Origin: an uncultured Mucilaginibacter sp. | Lineage (GTDB): Bacteria > Bacteroidota > Bacteroidia > Sphingobacteriales > Sphingobacteriaceae | NCBI GenBank assembly: GCA_903864275.1 | Contig: CAIPFE010000025.1 | Location: forward strand, 23,671 to 87,670 | Length of the DNA stretch: 64,000 nt | Direction of reading: 5' to 3' | Part shown: positions 59,173-64,000 of the stretch, in pieces | How the letters are laid out: each line of letters opens with the position of its first letter | How positions within the stretch are numbered: the stretch's first letter is position 1 | The notes under the pieces: model-generated | Told to the model about the DNA's origin: nothing | The model's input: only the letters and a program-made list of their open reading frames with translations | Databases searched by the model: none | Made by a program: the position numbers and the translations under genes

Positions 59173-61296
59173 TTATTTATCTACGAGCCCCCGGTTCACC
59201 AGCATTGGATGAATATCCGGATCATGGCCGCGAAAGGCCTTAAACAATTTGCCATAATTCTCGGTATTGCCTCTTGATAAGATCATATCCCGAAAACGCT
59301 GCCCGTTCTCCCTGGTTAAGCCGCCATGTTCCTGGAACCAGGAGAAGGCATCGTCATCCAGCATTTCTGTCCAGGCATAGGCATAATAGCCTGCAGCATA
59401 GCCATTGGCCCAGATATGTAAAAAATAACTGGAGCGGTACCGTGGCGGCACCTGCGGCAGGTCGAGTTTGGTTTTGTGGAGGGCTTCGGTCTCAAATTTA
59501 TCAACGTCTAAAAGCGGGGCGTCCGCGCCAAGCGTATGCCATTGCAGGTCGAGGTCGGCGGCGGCCAGCGCTTCCGTCAAAGCATAGCCCTGGTTAAAGG
59601 TAGCGGCCTTTTTAATTTTATCAACCAGCGCCTGCGGCATGGCATCCCCGGTTTTATAATGAACGGCATAATGGGCAAAAATCTTTGGATCAAGAGACCA
59701 GTGTTCATTAAACTGCGAGGGGAACTCCACAAAATCGCGCGCGGTATTAGCGCCAGATAGGCTGGGGTATTGCTGATCGGCAAAGAGCCCATGCAAAGCA
59801 TGCCCAAATTCGTGGAACATGGTTTTAGCATCGTCATAGCTGATCAGCGCAGGCTGGCCGGGGGCCGGTTTAGTGAAATTACACACATTATAAATTACCG
59901 GCTTGGTGCCCAGCAGTTTCGATTGCCCCACCATATTATCCATCCATGCCCCGCCCGATTTATTGTCACGCTTAAAATAATCGCAGTAAAACAGCCCGAT
60001 CTGGCTGCCATCCTTATCCAACACATCAAAAACACGTACATCTTCCTGGTAAACAGGCAGGTCGTGCCGCTCTTTAAAGGTAAGCCCGTATAATTGATTC
60101 GCGGCGTAAAACACGCCGTTTTCCAGTACTTTATTAATTTCAAAATAAGGTTTTACCTCGTTCTCGTCCAGGTCGTATTTGGCTTTACGTACCTGTTCGG
60201 CATAAAAGCTCCAATCCCATGGCTGCAGTTTAAAGCCACCTTTTTGCTTGTCTATCAGCGCCTGGATGGTTGCCGCTTCTTCTTTCGCTTTTGCGGTAGC
60301 GGCAGGCACCAGTTGCGCCATAAATTTTTCAACAGCTTCGGGCGTTTGCGCCATCTGGTTTTGCAGCTTCCATTCGGCATAGTTTTTAAAATGCAGTAAA
60401 GCTGCTTTTTGCGCCCTGATCTGCGCTATACGGCCAATCACTTTACGGGTATCATTGGTATCCCCTTTTTCGGTGCGTGTCCACGATGCTTCAAATAATT
60501 TCTGACGTGTTGCCCGGTTGGAAAGCGATTGCAAACTTGGCTGCTGCGTGGTATTTTGCAGCGACAACATCCATTTTCCATCCATTTTAGCATTTTTGGC
60601 ATTCTGGGCAGCCGCCTGCAACGCCCCATCCGACAAACCGGCAAGCTCTGCTTCGTCGCTTACTACTACCGCGCCGGCCTTCGTGCCGGCCAATAAGAGG
60701 TTGGTAAATTTAGCGCTTAGTGTGGCTTCTTCCTTATTCAGTTGTTTTAATTTTTCCTTATCAGCATCCGATAAGTTGGCCCCTGCCAACTCAAATTCCT
60801 GGTGATAATATTCCAGCAAATGCAGCGATTCAGGGTCGAGCTTCAATTGATCACGTTGCTCATATACTGTCTTTATCCTGTTAAATAACTTGGTATTCAA
60901 ATAAATGGCATCCCGGTTGGCGGCCAGTTTTGGGGCTTCCTCCTGCTGTAGCTTTTGCAGCACCGGGTTGGTATTTGCCCCCGTAAGCAGGAAAAAAACA
61001 TTGGTTACCCGCCTTAGCAACCGCCCGCTTTTTTCGAGTTCGACAAATGTGTTTTCAAAAGTAGGCACGGCTGTGCTATCGGCTATTTTTTGCACCTCGG
61101 CCTGCTGCTGTTTCATGCCTTCTTCCATAGCGGGCTTAAAATCGGTGTCCCTGATGTTTGTAAAATCGGGGGCCTGGAAGGGCAGCTTGCTTGGTTCAAA
61201 AAACGGGTTACCGGCCGATGCCGGCTGCTGCTTATTTCCGCAGGATGCGGCAATAACTAAAATCACCAGTAATGGTACACAGGTATTTTTTTTCAT
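59173..61296 (-). CDS. M3 family peptidyl-dipeptidase (Dcp-like) lipoprotein
   Basis: A 707-residue peptidase starting MKKNTCVPLLVILVIAASC, a lipoprotein signal with Cys19. The M3 fold is clear, with HEFGHALHG at about residues 495-503 and the distal Glu in PSQFNEHW. The N-terminal two-thirds is helical (LEYYHQEFELAGANLSDADKEKLKQLN). It releases C-terminal dipeptides. Its start region and promoter are duplicated in front of the orphan gene at 62334. Confidence 0.9.
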   Translation of the reverse strand: MKKNTCVPLLVILVIAASCGNKQQPASAGNPFFEPSKLPFQAPDFTNIRDTDFKPAMEEGMKQQQAEVQKIADSTAVPTFENTFVELEKSGRLLRRVTNVFFLLTGANTNPVLQKLQQEEAPKLAANRDAIYLNTKLFNRIKTVYEQRDQLKLDPESLHLLEYYHQEFELAGANLSDADKEKLKQLNKEEATLSAKFTNLLLAGTKAGAVVVSDEAELAGLSDGALQAAAQNAKNAKMDGKWMLSLQNTTQQPSLQSLSNRATRQKLFEASWTRTEKGDTNDTRKVIGRIAQIRAQKAALLHFKNYAEWKLQNQMAQTPEAVEKFMAQLVPAATAKAKEEAATIQALIDKQKGGFKLQPWDWSFYAEQVRKAKYDLDENEVKPYFEINKVLENGVFYAANQLYGLTFKERHDLPVYQEDVRVFDVLDKDGSQIGLFYCDYFKRDNKSGGAWMDNMVGQSKLLGTKPVIYNVCNFTKPAPGQPALISYDDAKTMFHEFGHALHGLFADQQYPSLSGANTARDFVEFPSQFNEHWSLDPKIFAHYAVHYKTGDAMPQALVDKIKKAATFNQGYALTEALAAADLDLQWHTLGADAPLLDVDKFETEALHKTKLDLPQVPPRYRSSYFLHIWANGYAAGYYAYAWTEMLDDDAFSWFQEHGGLTRENGQRFRDMILSRGNTENYGKLFKAFRGHDPDIHPMLVNRGLVDK

Positions 61297-61357
61297 GATT
61301 AGCGGGAGGTTTAATAAAGCCAAGTTATGGATATTCTGTAAAAAAAAGCAAAACCAA
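61291..61357 (-). promoter_or_regulatory. M3 peptidase promoter/start segment, original copy
   Basis: On the minus strand: TTTTGC, a 20-base spacer, TAACTTGG as a -7-like box, then the leader to the ATG. CAAGTTATGGATATTC at 61321-61336 matches CAAGTTATGCATATTC at 62379-62394 in 15 of 16 bases, and similarity runs through the start codon. Confidence 0.6.
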
Positions 61358-61827
61358 AATGAGGTAAAGACCTAATACGAAGCGCCTGTGCAAAAGCCAG
61401 GGCATTAAGCAAGCAAATCATGGTTTACATGGTTAACACAATTTGCAATAATTTACGATTTAAAATATTGATAATCAATTATTTAAGTCAAAAAAAGCCT
61501 TAAATGTGTTAACCATGTTTTCTACCCTTTTTGGGCGTTATGCGCCAAAGGGTCGGCGTTTACACTGGGGCATGTGACACTAATCTCTAATCTCAAACCG
61601 CTGGTCTCCACACCCGTTCGCGTTCACCTCGCAATAACACGCGCATTTAAAATTGCGTGAACCACTGAAAATCAGTTAGTTGATTTTCTGACATTTCAAA
61701 ATTAGTGCGAAAAGAACGCTCTATAGTAATTGCTAACACAACTCTATGTAGTCGCAGACTACAAGCATAGCCGTCCGAAGTCACAGACATTCGGACAGCG
61801 TTCCGGGCAAACTACGCACATCAGGGG
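61358..61827. other. 470-bp gene-free interval with stacked dyads
   Basis: No ORF is convincing. Structure seen: CATGGTTAACACA (61428-61440) against TGTGTTAACCATG (61505-61517); the hairpin GAAAATCAGTTAGTTGATTTTC-type stem near 61668-61689; TGTAGTCGCAGACTACA at 61747-61763; and the GTCCGAA/TTCGGAC stem at 61773-61796. The last two look like decayed ends of a small mobile element. Confidence 0.5.
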
Positions 61828-62334
61828 TTACCCGATCGCTAATTTTTCGGATCTTTTTATCGAATTATAGAAATAAAAAAGCACTATACTGATAAGTAAC
61901 ATTATTAAGTTTATGTCAAAAGAAAAACCTGGATTGGCCATTTTATCATACTTAAAAAATTTTAGAATTATATTAAATGACCCATAATTTAACTGGATAG
62001 TCGAGCCATCGTTATGAATGTATAAAAGAGAAAAATTAAATCCTAAATAGTTGATTATTACTATTCCCGCAATTCGAATTCCTACTCCATAAATTAAACT
62101 ATAAACTGAATTAAAAAGCAATATCAGTCGGTAATCTTTTTGGCGGCGGTTCATCGTAAAAAGAAGGATATTAAAAATTGCTATTGTTAAATTGATCAAT
62201 AAGCTGATCATCAATAATACGTTACCTTTAGCCCATATTTCATCTATCGACTCAATTAGAAACACACTTGTGAATATGCTGATTATTGTAAGATAAATTA
62301 AAACAATATACAGTATCAAACTCTTTTTATTCAT
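61828..62334 (-). CDS. AT-rich orphan four-helix membrane protein
   Basis: A 168-residue integral membrane protein starting MNKKSLILYIVLIYL; the longer frame reads into the duplicated leader. Four or five hydrophobic segments follow with short loops and a basic tail (NSIKRSEKLAIG). No family is recognised. The gene is clearly more AT-rich than its neighbours. Its promoter and leader are a copy of the M3 peptidase start region, so it appears to have been placed between that gene and an older promoter. Confidence 0.6.
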   Translation of the reverse strand: MNKKSLILYIVLIYLTIISIFTSVFLIESIDEIWAKGNVLLMISLLINLTIAIFNILLFTMNRRQKDYRLILLFNSVYSLIYGVGIRIAGIVIINYLGFNFSLLYIHNDGSTIQLNYGSFNIILKFFKYDKMANPGFSFDINLIMLLISIVLFYFYNSIKRSEKLAIG

Positions 62335-62340
62335 ATCCGT

Positions 62341-62417
62341 TTTTTTATGATTGGCGGGCGAGCAAGGTTTAACCAATGCAAGTTATGCATATTCCCTAAA
62401 AAAAGTAAAGCAAAACA
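62341..62417 (-). promoter_or_regulatory. duplicate of the M3 peptidase promoter/start segment
   Basis: On the minus strand it follows the 61291-61357 copy base by base with small gaps: the TTTTGC box, AATATGCATAACTTGC, then TTAAACCT and CCAATCAT, where the former ATG context has changed to ATA. It now precedes the orphan membrane-protein gene. Confidence 0.55.
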
Positions 62418-62528
62418 AGCTATAAACTTGCCCCGTTGCCCGTATCCTCATTGTTACCTGCAAAGTGGTGTAATTTAAAGGCAAAGTATTAACTTACCTG
62501 CTGTAAATAACAATTTATTATTTGCACC

Positions 62529-63827
62529 ATGCGGTACTATATAAAAATCCTAACCTTTTTAATCCTGCTGCTGCCAATCGGTTGTTTTGCACAATTTACT
62601 ATTTCGGGGAGGGTTTTAAACCAGGCTGATACCAAACCCGTAGCCGATGCAAGCGTATTTATAAGTAACTCATCTATAGGCGATAAAACTGCCGGTGATG
62701 GTACTTTCATTTTAGAAAATGCAAAGCCGGGCAAATATACGCTGGCAATATCCTTTGTTGGTTTTGAAACGTATATCGACACTTTAACAGTTGGAAACAG
62801 CAATATCAATTTGCATGATATTACTATATTCCCCAAAACAATAGGGTTAAAGGAAGTAACCATAAGGGTGAACCATTACCGGGATACGTATTTTAATATG
62901 TTTTATGAACGGTTTAAAACAGAATTCCTTGGGGCATCGGAGGCGGCAAATGATTGTAAGATCCTTAATCCTAACGTGCTTGATTTTGATTATGATGCCA
63001 AAATAAAAACACTCACGGTTTCGTCGGAAGGTTTTTTGGAAATTGAGAACCGGCACCTGGGCTATAAAATAAATTGCCTGCTAACAAGTTTCAGGCTGAA
63101 CGTTTACACAAACGAGCTCCATTACCAGGGTCCGGTTTTGTTTACCGAGATGACGGGTACGTCCGGCCAGCAACGGCGCTGGCAGCAAAACAGGCGGGAA
63201 GCGTATGAAGGCTCAATGATGCACTTTTTACGTTCTTCTATAAACGACCGCTTAGAGGAGGAGGGTTTCAGGGCGTACCAGCTGGCCGTTTTCGCAAATC
63301 CGGAACGGCCGCCCGACAGTGTGATCGCAGCCAAAATAGAAAAGTTCTCCAATCCGTTTTATTTAAGCCACCCGCTTGAGCAGCCGCCGGGGAGCTTCAG
63401 TGCTGTAAAGCGAAGAACAAATGGTTTTATTGATTCACTGAATCTTTATAAGAGAATAGCCGAGCTGCCAAAATCGTTGGAAACACTGATGCATTTCCCT
63501 TTAAGTAAAGGGGACATTATAAGTGATACCGGCCAGCCTGGAATATTTGCACTGGGGTGCGACAGCGATAAACTTTTGATAATATATGACAAAAACCGCC
63601 ATTTCACTCAAATTAAACGGGTAACCAATTTAGATAACCTTAACTATGCATTAAGCAGCCGTTATAATAAAGAATTGACACTCGTAAATTTTAATATACC
63701 ATATGCCCTTGTTGATGTTAATGGCTGGCTTACAGTCCCGAATAGCCTGACGCGCTACGGGGCCTGGAGCGCCGACCGGATTGCCGAATTGTTGCCGGTA
63801 AATTATGAGGCGTCGCAAACTAAATGA
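62529..63827 (+). CDS. carboxypeptidase-like regulatory domain protein, secreted
   Basis: A 432-residue protein with a signal peptide (about 1-21). A carboxypeptidase-D regulatory-like domain covers residues 23-105 (FTISGRVLNQADTKPVADASVFIS and ILENAKPGKYTLAISFVGFET). The remaining 320 residues form a beta-rich region of a kind common in Bacteroidota, without a TonB barrel. The domain usually serves as an outer-surface beta-sandwich. Function unknown; it is the last complete gene in the window. Confidence 0.82.
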   Translation: MRYYIKILTFLILLLPIGCFAQFTISGRVLNQADTKPVADASVFISNSSIGDKTAGDGTFILENAKPGKYTLAISFVGFETYIDTLTVGNSNINLHDITIFPKTIGLKEVTIRVNHYRDTYFNMFYERFKTEFLGASEAANDCKILNPNVLDFDYDAKIKTLTVSSEGFLEIENRHLGYKINCLLTSFRLNVYTNELHYQGPVLFTEMTGTSGQQRRWQQNRREAYEGSMMHFLRSSINDRLEEEGFRAYQLAVFANPERPPDSVIAAKIEKFSNPFYLSHPLEQPPGSFSAVKRRTNGFIDSLNLYKRIAELPKSLETLMHFPLSKGDIISDTGQPGIFALGCDSDKLLIIYDKNRHFTQIKRVTNLDNLNYALSSRYNKELTLVNFNIPYALVDVNGWLTVPNSLTRYGAWSADRIAELLPVNYEASQTK

Positions 63828-63898
63828 ATACCGTGTCCGGGCATGCACATCAATTATCCCAGTAAGTTCAATTAAGAAATGCAACAAAAGCTAAATAA

Positions 63899-63932
63899 AT
63901 GATACCAGATAGCATACACTATCCGGCATCAT
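63899..63932. terminator. hairpin between the 62529 gene and the IS-like gene
   Basis: ATGATACCAGATAG (63899-63912) against CTATCCGGCATCAT (63919-63932): 12 of 14 paired, with a 6-nt loop. It could be a terminator of the preceding gene or part of the left end of the insertion sequence that begins at the window edge. Confidence 0.4.
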
Positions 63933-63961
63933 TTAAGGAAAAATTAGACTTTTGATTTGCA

Positions 63962-64000
63962 ATGAAAAAATCACATTTAACCTTAGACCAAAGGTATACA
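63962..64000 (+). CDS. start of a probable IS30-family transposase (cut by window edge)
   Basis: The last 39 bases are an open frame of 13 codons reading MKKSHLTLDQRYT. IS30 transposases begin with this pattern (xHLTLxxRYxI, the start of the N-terminal helix-turn-helix). The rest lies outside the window, so the call rests on a short match. If correct, an IS30-type element starts near 63890-63960. Confidence 0.55.
   Translation, partial: MKKSHLTLDQRYT

Noticed and set aside
60905..61375. 156-codon plus-strand ORF
   Set aside because: Antisense to the well-supported M3 peptidase gene; no independent evidence of coding.
1..64000. tRNA, rRNA or riboswitch genes
   Set aside because: Spacers were read for cloverleaf-like ends, CCA-type 3' ends and conserved riboswitch cores; none was found.

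Overview
The window reads as a chromosome segment of a Bacteroidota bacterium, most likely Sphingobacteriaceae (Mucilaginibacter/Pedobacter-like). Reasons: a gliding-motility lipoprotein GldD, a TonB receptor with an N-terminal carboxypeptidase-regulatory domain, an ECF sigma factor next to a TonB-type anti-sigma protein, DUF4407, DUF6807, DUF1080 and HXXEE proteins, and several promoters with the Bacteroidota -7 box TAnnTTTG. No tRNA, rRNA or CRISPR array was found.

Layout. 1-7.4 kb: a 5'-cut amidohydrolase, a small barrel protein, a secreted DUF6807 protein, a Gfo/Idh/MocA oxidoreductase, a TonB-dependent receptor under a likely metal-responsive promoter, and a lone receiver protein. 7.5-13.7 kb: class C beta-lactamase-like hydrolase, pirin, HXXEE membrane protein, a frameshifted M23-like gene, a PfkB sugar kinase and an AT-rich orphan lipoprotein. 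13.8-19.3 kb: a VWA protein and a MoxR-like AAA+ ATPase separated by a VOC protein, then a membrane metallophosphoesterase and a UbiA-like protein. 19.3-25.5 kb: HicAB toxin-antitoxin, CocE/NonD hydrolase, methyltransferase, the ECF sigma/anti-sigma-TonB pair and DUF4197. 25.6-28.4 kb: a phosphate block (PhoR-like kinase, DUF47, Pit). 28.5-34.2 kb: YceI, an OprB-like porin, SprT, a membrane protein-kinase-regulator signalling set and a small conserved protein. 34.4-41.6 kb: a sugar-oxidation block (beta-propeller protein, cytochrome c, GMC oxidoreductase, TIM-barrel isomerase). 42-62.3 kb: peptide and cell-wall metabolism (M28, M61, M14, M1 and M3 peptidases, rhomboid, dipeptide epimerase) mixed with DUF4407, rhodanese-SPFH, DUF1080, DUF559, AroE and GldD genes. 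62.5-64 kb: a regulatory-domain protein and, at the right edge, the first 13 codons of a probable IS30-type transposase.

The most unusual content lies between the genes. Two classes of intergenic inverted repeat recur. Class 1 is a short perfect hairpin followed by a G-rich tail (GGTGAG or GAGGGGTA). The largest family has seven 30-nt hairpins, and three of these bracket a solitary DUF559 endonuclease gene, in an arrangement resembling a REP/RAYT locus. Class 2 consists of dyads built from repeated short words, each locus using its own word, mostly at gene ends. One 33-bp inverted pair of this kind encloses a whole AT-rich gene (49220-49734). At least five AT-rich orphan genes look like recent insertions, and one appears to have gained its promoter by duplication of the start region of the neighbouring M3 peptidase gene.

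All functional calls come from reading the translated sequence; no database search was run.
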